Shown here: piece by piece, positions 18,033 through 26,306 of the stretch | How positions within the stretch are numbered: the first letter of the stretch is position 1 | Layout: each line of letters begins with the position of its first letter | Source: Slackia piriformis YIT 12062 | GTDB lineage: Bacteria; Actinomycetota; Coriobacteriia; Coriobacteriales; Eggerthellaceae | Assembly: GCF_000296445.1 (NCBI RefSeq) | Contig: NZ_JH815198.1 | Location: forward strand, 250,501 to 314,500 | DNA length: 64,000 bases | Direction of reading: 5' to 3' | Notes under the pieces: generated by a model | Databases searched by the model: none | The model's input: the letters and a program-made list of their open reading frames with translations, nothing else | Told to the model about the DNA's origin: nothing | Made by a program: the position numbers and the translations under genes

Positions 18033-18422
18033 ATGAAAAAGCTTCTTGCGCAGTTCATGAAGTTCGGCGTGGTTGGCGTGATTGCGTTCGTGATTGATTA
18101 CGGCCTGCTTGCTCTTCTGACGGAGCTTTTCGGCATTAACTACCTGGTGAGCGCAACCATATCGTTCACGGCATCGGTGGTGTTCAATTACGTCGCTTCG
18201 ATGCGCTATGTGTTCACGCACAAAGAGGGAATGAGCAGACGTCGCGAATTCATCATTTTCGTTGTGCTGTCCGTTATTGGCCTGCTGATTAACAACGGAT
18301 GCATGTGGGCAGGTGTCGAATTGCTGGGCGTTCATTATCTTTTGACCAAGATTGTTGCGACGGCGATTGTCATGATCTGGAATTTCGTGACTCGAAAAAT
18401 ATTCCTCGATGCCGGAGAATAA
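18033..18422 (+). CDS. GtrA family membrane protein
   Basis: 129 aa with four membrane helices. The N-terminal FMKFGVVGVIAFVIDYGLLA and the central FNYVASMRYVF segment are diagnostic of GtrA. Family members are thought to flip polyprenyl-phosphate-linked glucose or similar sugars, or to assist GT-C transferases. SD GAGAGGTCAGG precedes ATG 18033. It lies 54 bp after the GT-C-like gene and probably shares its transcript. Confidence 0.88.
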   Translation: MKKLLAQFMKFGVVGVIAFVIDYGLLALLTELFGINYLVSATISFTASVVFNYVASMRYVFTHKEGMSRRREFIIFVVLSVIGLLINNGCMWAGVELLGVHYLLTKIVATAIVMIWNFVTRKIFLDAGE

Positions 18423-18598
18423 GGTGGTTGTCTCGAGACGCGGCGCTGGATGTTGAGGGTTTACGGCGGCCGTCCGTCTCAAGGACTCCATTGAGAGAGT
18501 CGCCCAGGGAGGTTTATCGAGGAGCCGCCCAAAGGGCCTTCGCTTTGAGCGTTCAGCTTGCACGATGGGCGCATCGCACTGTGTCGCCGGCAATAAAA

Positions 18599-18624
18599 GA
18601 AGAGGACCCGAACGGGTCCTCTTC
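18599..18624 (-). terminator. Terminator for the 68-aa gene, likely bidirectional
   Basis: GAAGAGGACCC (18599-18609), GAAC loop, GGGTCCTCTTC (18614-18624): a perfect 11-bp stem. Read on the minus strand it is followed by TTTTATTG, a good U-tract after the 68-aa gene. On the plus strand it could also end the gtrA transcript. Confidence 0.75.
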
Positions 18625-18655
18625 GTGGTTATTCGGTTGTCTGCGAGGCTTGCGC

Positions 18656-18862
18656 TTAAGCAAGCGACTGCTGTGACATGCGCAGGATGTCTTTCAGCAG
18701 ATGGGGCCTGGCCATAATCTTGCGCTTCATGCGAAGATCGCACCCTGCTCCACGGCCTTGGGCATCGGTCAGATACTCAGGCTGGTTTGCTTCGATGGCG
18801 TATCCGACGTGCTGGGAAACTTCCCATGCGTTTGCCTTTGCGGCGATAAGATAGGCATTCAT
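18656..18862 (-). CDS. Orphan small protein, 68 aa, unknown function
   Basis: I do not recognise the family. The product starts MNAYLIAAKANAWEVSQHVG and ends KDILRMSQQSLA, with a basic segment RMKRKIMARPH around residues 45-55. It has no membrane segment or signal. Coding evidence: a strong Shine-Dalgarno (AAAGGGGGC) seven bases before the ATG, a promoter with a perfect -35 upstream at 18963-18991, and a terminator 30 bases after the stop. The frame extends upstream to 19015 but the promoter lies inside that extension, so the short form is preferred. It forms a complete monocistronic unit between plus-strand genes. Confidence 0.65.
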   Translation of the reverse strand: MNAYLIAAKANAWEVSQHVGYAIEANQPEYLTDAQGRGAGCDLRMKRKIMARPHLLKDILRMSQQSLA

Positions 18863-18962
18863 GAGAATGCCCCCTTTCTTTGTTCCGAGGCGTTCTGCTT
18901 CGTATGCCAGGTCTGTTTCTGGCGTTGCCGCAAGGGTAGCACAGAGAGGTTGAAAGTGGAAC

Positions 18963-18991
18963 TTTGTACATACGCTTGTAACATTTGTCAA
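18963..18991 (-). promoter_or_regulatory. Promoter of the 68-aa gene
   Basis: On the minus strand: consensus -35 TTGACA (18986-18991), 17-bp spacer, -10 TACAAA (18963-18968). Expected start near 18956 and a leader of about 94 nt. Confidence 0.65.
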
Positions 18992-19188
18992 TTTTTCACC
19001 ATAACTAATCGGCATAAGGCGCTTGAAAAATGGCGGACGGCATCAAGTTGGCGTCAAAACAAGGAGTAGGGAGCTGCTTTCTCTAAGGATGCCGTCGTAG
19101 GACATGCGAGGCGTGGTGATAAATCCTGTTCGGATTATGGGATGTGCGGCTCTTTGTCGAACGATCTCTGGTGAGCTTGGGGCATCAT

Positions 19189-19197
19189 TGGTAGAAT
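19189..19197 (+). promoter_or_regulatory. Extended -10 promoter of the phosphohexomutase gene
   Basis: TGGTAGAAT: TG-n followed by TAGAAT (19192-19197). It lies 72 bases upstream of ATG 19270. The -35 match is poor. Confidence 0.4.
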
Positions 19198-19269
19198 CGG
19201 TGTGCGATTCACGGGCCGGGTGGTTCGGAATTGCGCACTATCAGGCGTTATGCGAAAAAAGGACGAATC

Positions 19270-21015
19270 ATGGGCGATATTGATGTGCGCGCGAAGCTGG
19301 CGCACTGGAAAGAATGTGTGGCGGATGCGGAATTAGCCTCCGAACTAGATAATCTCTCGAATGCGGACGATGCGGCCGTTGCCGATGCATTCTTTCAGGA
19401 CCTGGCATTCGGAACTGCGGGATTACGCGGAATTATCGGCGCAGGCACGAACCGTATGAACATCTACACGGTCGCTCGTGCCACGCAGGGTCTTGCTGAC
19501 TATCTCAATGCCCATTTCGACGACCCGAGCGTTGCCATCGCGCGCGATTCGCGCCACAAGGGACAGCTTTTCGTTAACACGGCGGCGTCCGTGCTGGCGA
19601 TGAACGGCATTCGTTCGTACATCTATCCTCGCGTCGAGCCTACGCCCGCGCTGTCGTTCGCCGTTCGCGACCTGGGTTGTTCCGCCGGTATCAACATGAC
19701 GGCCAGTCATAATCCTGCGGCATACAACGGATACAAGGTCTATGGCGCTGACGGCTGCCAGATTACGAGCGAGGCTGCAAAGGAAATTTCGGATTGCATC
19801 GCACGCCTGGGGTACTTCGAGGAGGATGGCGTGTGCGCGAAAATCGCTGATATTCGCGATATGCTCGACGGCGGCTTGGTCAATTGGATTGGCGAAGATG
19901 TTCTGGCGCGTTTTGAGAACGCCGTGCTCGAACAGTCCCAGGAAGAGCCCGACGATGCCGACGCTCCTCTCGACATTGTGTATACGCCGCTGTGCGGCAC
20001 CGGTCTCGAATGCGTTCAGGCCGTGCTTGTGAAGATCGGCGTGCCGTATCTGAACGTAGTTCCGGGTCAGGATGTGCCCGATGGAGATTTCCCGACGTGC
20101 GAATATCCCAATCCCGAAGAGCGCGCCGCGCTTGAGAAGGGCATCGAGCTGTGCCGCAAACGAGCGGCTGCTGGCCGTACGCCCGACCTGCTTCTGGCGA
20201 CCGACCCCGATGCCGATCGCGTCGGCGTGGCGGTTCCTGACGGCGATGATTTCGCGCTTATCACGGGCAACGAGATGGGCATTTTGCTGATGGATTTCAT
20301 CGCGCGTCGTAAGCTCGAACGCGGCGAATCCCTGGACCGTAGCGTCGCCATCACCACGATCGTCTCTTCCGCCATGGCCGACGAAGTGGCCGAGGCGCAC
20401 GGCTTCGAACTTCGCCGCGTGCTTACGGGCTTCAAATACATCGGCGAGCAGATTGCCATGCTTGAGGCGGCGGGCGAGGCTGACCGCTTCATGTTCGGTT
20501 TCGAGGAAAGCTACGGCTACCTTGCAGGAACGCATGTGCGCGATAAAGATGCCGTGGTGGCAAGCATGCTGATCTGCCAGATGGCGCGTTACTACCGTGC
20601 GCGCGGTATGTCCCTCGTCGACGCCATGAGGGCTCTGTACGAACGCTTCGGGTATTGCTTCAACCGTACGGTCTCCTTGACGTATCCGGGAGCTGACGGC
20701 GCGGCGAAGATGGCCGACATCATGACGCGTGTGCGTCGCGAGGCTCCTGCGGCGATTGCCGGTCTGCCCGTCGAGCGCGTGATAGACTACAACACTCAGG
20801 CGTCGATGCCTGTGGTGGGCGGCGAAACCTCGCAGATTTTGCCATGTGCGAATGTTGTCGAGTTCGTCTTGCAGGGCGGGTGCAAGCTTATCGTACGTCC
20901 CAGCGGCACCGAACCCAAGATCAAAGCCTACCTGTTTGCCAAGGCGGATTGCGCCGACCAATCCGCAGCCTTGCTTGATAGGCTCGATACTGCTGCTCGC
21001 GAGCTTTTAGCCTAG
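19270..21015 (+). CDS. Phosphoglucomutase/phosphomannomutase (alpha-D-phosphohexomutase)
   Basis: Moves a phosphate between C1 and C6 of a hexose, linking glycolysis to nucleotide-sugar synthesis. 581 aa, the length of the PGM2/PgcA-type bacterial enzymes. Four hallmark loops are present: TASHNP with phospho-serine S146, the Mg-binding DPDADRVG, the sugar-binding FGFEESYGY, and the phosphate-binding RPSGTEPKIK. ATG 19270 follows AAAAAAGGAC; the upstream TTG at 19231 is not needed. Glucose versus mannose versus pentose preference cannot be told from sequence. YhcH follows after 18 bp. Confidence 0.93.
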   Translation: MGDIDVRAKLAHWKECVADAELASELDNLSNADDAAVADAFFQDLAFGTAGLRGIIGAGTNRMNIYTVARATQGLADYLNAHFDDPSVAIARDSRHKGQLFVNTAASVLAMNGIRSYIYPRVEPTPALSFAVRDLGCSAGINMTASHNPAAYNGYKVYGADGCQITSEAAKEISDCIARLGYFEEDGVCAKIADIRDMLDGGLVNWIGEDVLARFENAVLEQSQEEPDDADAPLDIVYTPLCGTGLECVQAVLVKIGVPYLNVVPGQDVPDGDFPTCEYPNPEERAALEKGIELCRKRAAAGRTPDLLLATDPDADRVGVAVPDGDDFALITGNEMGILLMDFIARRKLERGESLDRSVAITTIVSSAMADEVAEAHGFELRRVLTGFKYIGEQIAMLEAAGEADRFMFGFEESYGYLAGTHVRDKDAVVASMLICQMARYYRARGMSLVDAMRALYERFGYCFNRTVSLTYPGADGAAKMADIMTRVRREAPAAIAGLPVERVIDYNTQASMPVVGGETSQILPCANVVEFVLQGGCKLIVRPSGTEPKIKAYLFAKADCADQSAALLDRLDTAARELLA

Positions 21016-21033
21016 TAGAAAGACGTTGATACC

Positions 21034-21483
21034 ATGATTTTTGGACATCTTGACCAGACCGATTGCAACGAAATCGGACACGAGGGCGTGCGTCGCGCCC
21101 TCGCATACGCGAAAGAACACGACCTGTCTCTTCTTGAGGCGGGCCGCAATGAAATAGACGGCGACGTGCTGTTCGTGAACGCGTGCTCCTACGATACGCG
21201 TGCGCTCGAAGATTGCCGTTTCGAGGCCCATCGTCGTTATATTGACGTGCAGATGGTGCTTGAGGGGCAGGAGCGCATCGACGTCCAATTCGTGGATGCG
21301 CTCGAGGCTGAGCCTTTCGACGAAGAGGCCGACAACATGTTTCTCGATGGCGCCGCGGCGGCTTCTGTCGTCATGACCCCGGGCACGTTTGTCGCCTGCT
21401 TCCCCGAAGACGCCCATAAGCCGGGCATTGCGGTCAACGGGTCGGAACCGGTGAAAAAAGCCGTCTTTAAGGTGCTGGTGTAG
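21034..21483 (+). CDS. YhcH/YjgK/YiaL family protein (EbgC-like cupin)
   Basis: 149 aa. The family pattern is MIFGHL at the start, EVDGDVLFVNACSY-like strand, a central EAHRRYIDVQMVLEGQERID and the end ACFPEDAHKPGIAV, which contains the conserved metal-site His residues. Members include EbgC (beta-galactosidase beta subunit) and YhcH of the sialic acid cluster, thought to be sugar isomerases or anomerases. Position 18 bp after a phosphohexomutase fits a sugar role. Its exact substrate is unknown. Confidence 0.85.
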   Translation: MIFGHLDQTDCNEIGHEGVRRALAYAKEHDLSLLEAGRNEIDGDVLFVNACSYDTRALEDCRFEAHRRYIDVQMVLEGQERIDVQFVDALEAEPFDEEADNMFLDGAAAASVVMTPGTFVACFPEDAHKPGIAVNGSEPVKKAVFKVLV

Positions 21484-21612
21484 CACGCGAGTCGCATGCG
21501 CGGGCGAACGCATGGGCGTAGAGCGCAAGCACGCCGCGCGGGCATAGCGCTCGGCATGCGGAGATTTACGCTCGCCGCGGACGACGATGAAGCGCATCCT
21601 TGCGGTTTGCCC

Positions 21613-22092
21613 TTAAGGCGTCGGCGTTTTGTCGGCGCCTTTCGTCTTTTTGAGGCGTTTGATCACGACGTAGGCAAGTATCGCGCCGACGATCGCCGCA
21701 ACGGTGTCTACCGCCCAGTCGGCCGGGTCGCAGGAGCGCGTGGGGACGAAGATCTGATGAATTTCGTCGGTGACTCCGTAGAGGCTTGCAATCAGGGGAG
21801 CCGCGAATAGCGCGTTTTTTGCGGGGAAATGCCAGCGCAGCGCGTTGAGAAGAGATGCGCCGAAGACGAAATACTCGCTGAAATGGCCTACGGGGGAGAC
21901 GTCCACGGGATGGCCGAACAAGGCCTGGCCCGTGCTTGCGAGCCAAGTTTTTACCGCTGAAACAAAGCCCGATCCGTGGTCTAACGTCGCGCCGTCTTTG
22001 GCGCTCATCGTGAAAATGAGCGCGGCGATAACAAGGACGAGCGCCCATGATGCCGCTATGGCGGCGATGCGGTGTTTTTCGGGGGAAATCAT
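21613..22092 (-). CDS. VanZ-like family membrane protein
   Basis: 159 aa with four membrane helices. Family signature: FTMSAKDG after helix 1, HFSEYFVFGASL before helix 2, and GVTDEIHQIFVPTRSCDPADWAVD. VanZ gives low-level teicoplanin resistance in enterococci, but most chromosomal homologues have no known function. The frame opens at a TTG (22110), but ATG 22092 is preferred because a -10 TACAAT ends eight bases before it and no Shine-Dalgarno is visible, suggesting a leaderless message. It converges with the yhcH-like gene. Confidence 0.85.
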   Translation of the reverse strand: MISPEKHRIAAIAASWALVLVIAALIFTMSAKDGATLDHGSGFVSAVKTWLASTGQALFGHPVDVSPVGHFSEYFVFGASLLNALRWHFPAKNALFAAPLIASLYGVTDEIHQIFVPTRSCDPADWAVDTVAAIVGAILAYVVIKRLKKTKGADKTPTP

Positions 22093-22100
22093 GGTTGAGG

Positions 22101-22106
22101 ATTGTA
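22101..22106 (-). promoter_or_regulatory. -10 element of the VanZ-like gene
   Basis: TACAAT on the minus strand, eight bases upstream of ATG 22092. The -35 region is weak (AAGACA at a 19-bp spacing). It predicts transcription starting at or near the start codon. Confidence 0.4.
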
Positions 22107-22224
22107 GCAAAACGATGGCTGTACCTGTCTTTGAAAAGGCTTTCCGCTACCATGTCTCCATGTGATGCGTTCGCATTTGCGCGCGGGCGCTAAGGCAGGC
22201 CGCGAATACGAAGGAGAATCTCGC

Positions 22225-23436
22225 ATGGCCGATCGATACGACAACCAAGAACCTTCCGCATATTCCAACGGCGGGCAGGCTCCCTTGATGAAGGGGGAGG
22301 TTGGGCAGCCTCAGGTTCCGCCGCAGCCTCAGGCGCCGGCGAACCAGCAGGTTTTCGCCCAGCAGCCTCAGACGCAGCCTGTGTACGGCGCGCAACCGCA
22401 AGGGTTTCAGCAGCCTTACGCCCAGCAGCAGGCCTATGCCCAGTCCGCCTATGCCCAGCAAGCGTACGCGGCGGGGGCCAATGCCGGCGCCGCTTCGGCG
22501 TCTCGCAAGGGCGGAAAGGCCGTGTGGGTGGTTCTTGGCATCATCCTTTTCGCCATCGTGTTCGTTTTCACCATTGGAGCTCTGTCCTGCTCCCACATGG
22601 TCTCGAGCATTTCTGCGCCGACGCAGGATTACGCGGCCCTCACGACGGGTGACAGTGTCGGTGTGATCGATATGGCCGGAACCATACAGTACGACGGAAC
22701 GTCGTGCAGTCCTGAAGGTTTACGGGAGCTTTTGAACCAAGCCGAGGAGAACCCCGACATCAAAGCGGTGGTGCTTCGTGTGGATTCGGGCGGAGGCACG
22801 GCTACGGCCGGCGAGGAGATGGCTGCCTATGTGCGCGATTTCTCTAAGCCCATCGTTGTTTCCAGCGCGTCGATGAACTGCAGCGCCGCCTATGAGATAT
22901 CCAGCCAGGCAGACTACATCTTCGTTAACGAAACCACGGCGATCGGGGCCATCGGCACCATCATGCAGTCGACCGACATCTCCGAGCTGCTAGACAAGCT
23001 GGGAATTTCCGTGGACAATATCGCTTCGGCCGATTCCAAGGATTCCAGCTACGGCACGCGTCCTTTGACCGATGAAGAGCGGGCGTATTACCAGGAGCTT
23101 GTAGACACCATCAACGAGACCTTCATCAACTCGGTTGCCGAAGGCCGCGACATGACCGTCGAGAAGGTTCGCGCGCTTGCCACCGGCATGCAGTTCGCGG
23201 GCACGGTAGCGGTCGAAAACGGATTGGCCGACGAAGTGGGCATCTATGAAGACGCTTTGGATAAGGCGGCGCAGCTCGGCGGCATCGAGTCGTTCGATGG
23301 TGCGTACGATGTCGTGTCCTTGACCCAGTCGCCGTCTGATCTGTCTGCCTTGATGGACCTGCTGGGTACTTCGGAATCGTCTTCGGTGGCAGAGATGCTG
23401 CTTGAGTCTATGAAACAGGAGGGGGCTCGTTCGTGA
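22225..23436 (+). CDS. sppA: Signal peptide peptidase SppA (S49 serine protease)
   Basis: Membrane protease that degrades released signal peptides. 403 aa, the short single-domain type. Residues 1-95 form an unusual cytoplasmic Pro/Gln/Ala/Tyr-rich segment, a membrane anchor lies at 99-121, and the S49 domain follows. The serine nucleophile is S220 in ASMNCSAAYEISS. K272 in SADSKDSSYG, 52 residues later, is the expected general base, the same spacing as in Bacillus SppA. ATG 22225 has AAGGAG upstream; the in-frame ATG at 22162 is unsupported. Its end overlaps metG by four bases. Confidence 0.93.
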   Translation: MADRYDNQEPSAYSNGGQAPLMKGEVGQPQVPPQPQAPANQQVFAQQPQTQPVYGAQPQGFQQPYAQQQAYAQSAYAQQAYAAGANAGAASASRKGGKAVWVVLGIILFAIVFVFTIGALSCSHMVSSISAPTQDYAALTTGDSVGVIDMAGTIQYDGTSCSPEGLRELLNQAEENPDIKAVVLRVDSGGGTATAGEEMAAYVRDFSKPIVVSSASMNCSAAYEISSQADYIFVNETTAIGAIGTIMQSTDISELLDKLGISVDNIASADSKDSSYGTRPLTDEERAYYQELVDTINETFINSVAEGRDMTVEKVRALATGMQFAGTVAVENGLADEVGIYEDALDKAAQLGGIESFDGAYDVVSLTQSPSDLSALMDLLGTSESSSVAEMLLESMKQEGARS

Positions 23437-25448
23437 GCTATGTAAGCACTACGCCTTGGCCTCGCCGCGCGGTGGTGACGGCCGGCATGCCGTATGGCAA
23501 CAAGAAATTACACTTTGGCCATGTTGCGGGCGTTTTTGTTCCCGCTGATGCGTACGCGCGCTTTTTGCGCGACCGCCTTGGTCGCGATAACGTGCTGTTC
23601 GTCTCCGGAACCGACTGCTTTGGCTCTCCTATTCAGGAGGGGTATCGCAAAGCGTGCGAGAACGAAGGCTTTGAAGGCACGATTGGCGACTACGTGCAGC
23701 GCAATCACGACGCCCAGAAGGCGACGCTCGATGCGTACGACATCGACCTTTCCATCTATGAAGGCAGCGGAATAGGCCGTGCGGGCGAGGTGCATCAGCT
23801 GGTCACGAACAGCGTGCTGCGTCGTCTGCATGAAAACGGGCATCTGACCCTTATGGAGACCCTTCAGTTCTACGACGCCAAAGTCGGCGCGTTCTTGAAC
23901 GGCCGCCAGGTGCTTGGTCATTGCCCCGTGCAAGGCTGCAAATCCGAGAAAGCTTATGCGGACGAATGCGATCTTGGTCATCAGTTCAACCCCGAAGACC
24001 TGATCAAGCCCGTTTCCACGCTTTCGGGGGAAGTGCCCGAGATGCGTCCTGTGCGCAACTGGTATTTCGACCTGCCCAATTTCCGCGCGCAGCTGCAAGA
24101 GCACGCTTCGCGCCTTGAAGCGGACGAAGAGGTTCGCCCCGTAGTGGTGAAAGGCGCGAAAGAATTCCTCGTGCCGCCCGTGATGTATATCAAAAACGAA
24201 CTCGAACAAGACTATCGCGCCGTTGCCGATAAGCTGCCCAAGCATTCGTTCCACGAAGCCGAAAAAGGAAAGCAGTCCTTCGAAATAGAGTTCGAAAGCA
24301 TCGAAGACCGCGATAGGGCGCGCGACGTTCTTTTCGAGGCGGGCGTTCGTTTCCGCACCGGCAAGGCGCTCGTGCCGTTCCGCATTTCCGGGAATGTGGA
24401 GTGGGGCGTGAAGGTGCCCGAGATGGAGGGTGTCGACGATCTGACCGTGTGGTGCTGGCCCGAAAGCCTTTGGGCCCCCATCAGCTTCTCCGCCACGGCC
24501 CTTGAAGAGCGCGGCTTCGACCTTGCGTCCGTGCGCGACTGGTGGTGCTCTTCCGATGCGTGTGTGTATCAGTTCATCGGTCAGGACAACCTGTATTTCT
24601 ACGGCGTGGCACAGCCCGCGCTTTGGGTGGGCCTTGAAGACGGCAACGCCATGCAGGCCGAGCCCGCAGAGGGCCAGCTGCAGCAAACGCGTTTGATCGC
24701 GAACCACCATATCCTGTTCGGCAAGACCAAGGCGTCTTCTTCGGGCTCCGTCAAGCCTCCTTCGGCCGATGATCTGCTGAATTACTACACGGTCGAGCAG
24801 CTTCGCGCCCATTGGCTCGGCTTGGGCCTCGGCCAGAAATCCGTGGGCTTCAAGCCGAAGCCGTTCGACCCTGATGAAGAGAAGCGCAACGACCCCCGCG
24901 TGGCCGACCCGGCCTTGAAGGAAGGCGCTCTTCTGACCAACGTCTTCAATCGCCTGGCGCGCAGCTGCTTCTACGAGGCCCAGAAGAATTTCGAAGGCAT
25001 GATGCCGATCGGCGAAGTGGACGAGGCGGTTGTGAGTCGCGCCCATGAAACGATGGCCGAGTATGAACGTATCATGCATCGCGCCGAGCTGCACTCCGTC
25101 ATGAATTTGATGGATGACTTCATTCGCTGGGGAAACAAACACTGGGCCGACGGCATCAAGACTGCGGAAGCGGCGGATGATGCCGATGCTCGTCGTCAGG
25201 TACTCGTGGACAGCTTCTTCGTCTTGCGCGTTGCGACGCTTCTGATGCATCCTGTTGCGCCGCGCGGTTGCGAGAAAATCGTGGACTGCTTGCAGGTCGC
25301 CCCCGAGGCTTTCTTTAGCTGGAACGCGCCTTTTGTGGATATGGGCGAGCTGTGCAGCCGCGAGGAAGTGGCCGCCGGCGGTCATGCCGTGCGCGAGCTT
25401 CCTCCGAGGACCGACTTCTTCGAGCGTCATCCGAGTCAGTTCAAGTAG
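23433..25448 (+). CDS. metG: Methionyl-tRNA synthetase, divergent class I
   Basis: 671 aa. HIGH motif is LHFGH (residues 26-30), followed by the MetRS-type SGTDCFGSPIQEG and a CPVQGCKSEKAYADEC knuckle. The core has PFRISGNVEWGVKVPE and a QFIGQDNLYFYGVAQPALW strand corresponding to the usual FIGKD motif. Two parts diverge: VWCWPESLWAPISF where typical enzymes have YVWFDAPIGY, and KTKASSSGS at 431-439 in place of KMSKS. It starts at GTG 23433 within sppA (GTGA overlap), so the two are coupled. Product is probably MetRS; a specialised paralogue cannot be excluded. Confidence 0.78.
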   Translation: MSYVSTTPWPRRAVVTAGMPYGNKKLHFGHVAGVFVPADAYARFLRDRLGRDNVLFVSGTDCFGSPIQEGYRKACENEGFEGTIGDYVQRNHDAQKATLDAYDIDLSIYEGSGIGRAGEVHQLVTNSVLRRLHENGHLTLMETLQFYDAKVGAFLNGRQVLGHCPVQGCKSEKAYADECDLGHQFNPEDLIKPVSTLSGEVPEMRPVRNWYFDLPNFRAQLQEHASRLEADEEVRPVVVKGAKEFLVPPVMYIKNELEQDYRAVADKLPKHSFHEAEKGKQSFEIEFESIEDRDRARDVLFEAGVRFRTGKALVPFRISGNVEWGVKVPEMEGVDDLTVWCWPESLWAPISFSATALEERGFDLASVRDWWCSSDACVYQFIGQDNLYFYGVAQPALWVGLEDGNAMQAEPAEGQLQQTRLIANHHILFGKTKASSSGSVKPPSADDLLNYYTVEQLRAHWLGLGLGQKSVGFKPKPFDPDEEKRNDPRVADPALKEGALLTNVFNRLARSCFYEAQKNFEGMMPIGEVDEAVVSRAHETMAEYERIMHRAELHSVMNLMDDFIRWGNKHWADGIKTAEAADDADARRQVLVDSFFVLRVATLLMHPVAPRGCEKIVDCLQVAPEAFFSWNAPFVDMGELCSREEVAAGGHAVRELPPRTDFFERHPSQFK

Positions 25449-25566
25449 ACGCAGTAGACGCGAAGAACCTCGCTCCGATAAGCCTTCTAGCGCAAGCGCT
25501 CGGTTAACCCGCAATGCAGGGGGCGTTTAAGAAGCGGGGTTCTTCTGCATTCTTTGCAAAGAATCC

Positions 25567-25595
25567 TTCACCGATGTTGTGCCGTGTGGTATTAT
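25567..25595 (+). promoter_or_regulatory. Promoter of rpmE
   Basis: -35 TTCACC (25567-25572), 17-bp spacer and an extended -10 TG-g-TATTAT (hexamer 25590-25595). It lies about 55 bases before the rpmE ATG. Confidence 0.6.
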
Positions 25596-25651
25596 GCCAA
25601 GGCTGTCTTGTCTTGGTCGGAAACCAAGGCGCCTGAAAAGGAGAAACCAAC

Positions 25652-26101
25652 ATGAAGCAGGGTATTCATCCCGAGTATGTGGACTGCACCGTCAAGTGCA
25701 CCTGCGGTAACACCTTCGTTACCCGTTCTACCAAGTCTGAGCTGAAGATTGACATCTGCAATGCATGCCATCCCTTCTTCACCGGCACCCAGAAGCTGAT
25801 CGACACCGGTGGACGCGTCCAGCGCTTCGCCGACAAGTTCGGTTCCGCTTCCGCTGCTGTTGCCGAGCGTGAGGCTGCCAAGAAGGCTGCCAAGGCTGCC
25901 GCTGCTGCCGAGCTCGAGGCAAAGAAGAAGGCTGAGCGCGAGGCCAAGGCTGCTGAGAAGGCCGCTCGTGCTGCCGAGTACGCCAAGAAGGCTGAAGCTG
26001 CTGCCGCTAAGGCTGCTGCAGAGGCTCCCGCAGAGGAAGCCGCCGAGGCTGTTGAGGCTGAGGTCGCCGAGGCTCCCGCAGAGGAGACCGCTGCTGAATA
26101 A
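25652..26101 (+). CDS. rpmE: 50S ribosomal protein L31 with long Ala/Glu/Lys-rich tail
   Basis: Zinc-type L31 that bridges the 50S central protuberance and the 30S head. Residues 1-70 are a standard L31 with zinc ligands C16, C18, C36 and C39 (KCTCGN and CNACHP) and the [11 protein letters not shown] end. Residues ~71-149 are a low-complexity extension of [20 protein letters not shown] and [12 protein letters not shown]-type repeats, probably helical and charged. Typical L31 is 66-85 aa, so the protein is almost twice normal length. SD AAAGGAG precedes ATG 25652. It is monocistronic with its own promoter and terminator. Confidence 0.96.
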   Translation: MKQGIHPEYVDCTVKCTCGNTFVTRSTKSELKIDICNACHPFFTGTQKLIDTGGRVQRFADKFGSASAAVAEREAAKKAAKAAAAAELEAKKKAEREAKAAEKAARAAEYAKKAEAAAAKAAAEAPAEEAAEAVEAEVAEAPAEETAAE

Positions 26102-26133
26102 CAGCGCATGCATAGCTTGATTTCATAGTATGG

Positions 26134-26164
26134 AAAACCCGTCTCATCGAGGCGGGTTTTTGTT
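26134..26164 (+). terminator. Rho-independent terminator after rpmE
   Basis: AAAACCCG and CGGGTTTT arms around CATC-centred inner pairs, then TTGTTTG. It lies 32 bases after the rpmE stop. Confidence 0.8.
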
Positions 26165-26213
26165 TGCAAGCGCAAGCAGGCCGTAAAGTGTTCCCGTCTT
26201 CAAGCTGTAGACA

Positions 26214-26250
26214 AACGAAGCGGTGCCGGATGGTTCGGCATCGCTTCGTT
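26214..26250. repeat. Imperfect inverted repeat between convergent genes
   Basis: AACGAAGCG-g-TGCCGA-type left arm (26214-26230) and TCGGCA-t-CGCTTCGTT right arm (26235-26250) around TGGT. It lies between rpmE and the YkvI gene, which converge. It may end the minus-strand transcript, but no U-tract is present. Confidence 0.45.
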
Positions 26251-26306
26251 GATTCATGCAATTCCGTGCATTCGATTCGCAGGCTGCTGCCATGCGAATG
26301 CGAAGG

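Noticed and set aside
23508-25514. 668-codon minus-strand frame opposite metG
   Set aside because: Shadow of metG, no recognisable motif or start signal.
26007-26101. Repetitive sequence at the 3' end of rpmE considered as a tandem repeat or CRISPR-like array
   Set aside because: Repeats are codon-level (Ala/Glu/Lys) and irregular, with no constant spacer; they belong to the L31 tail.
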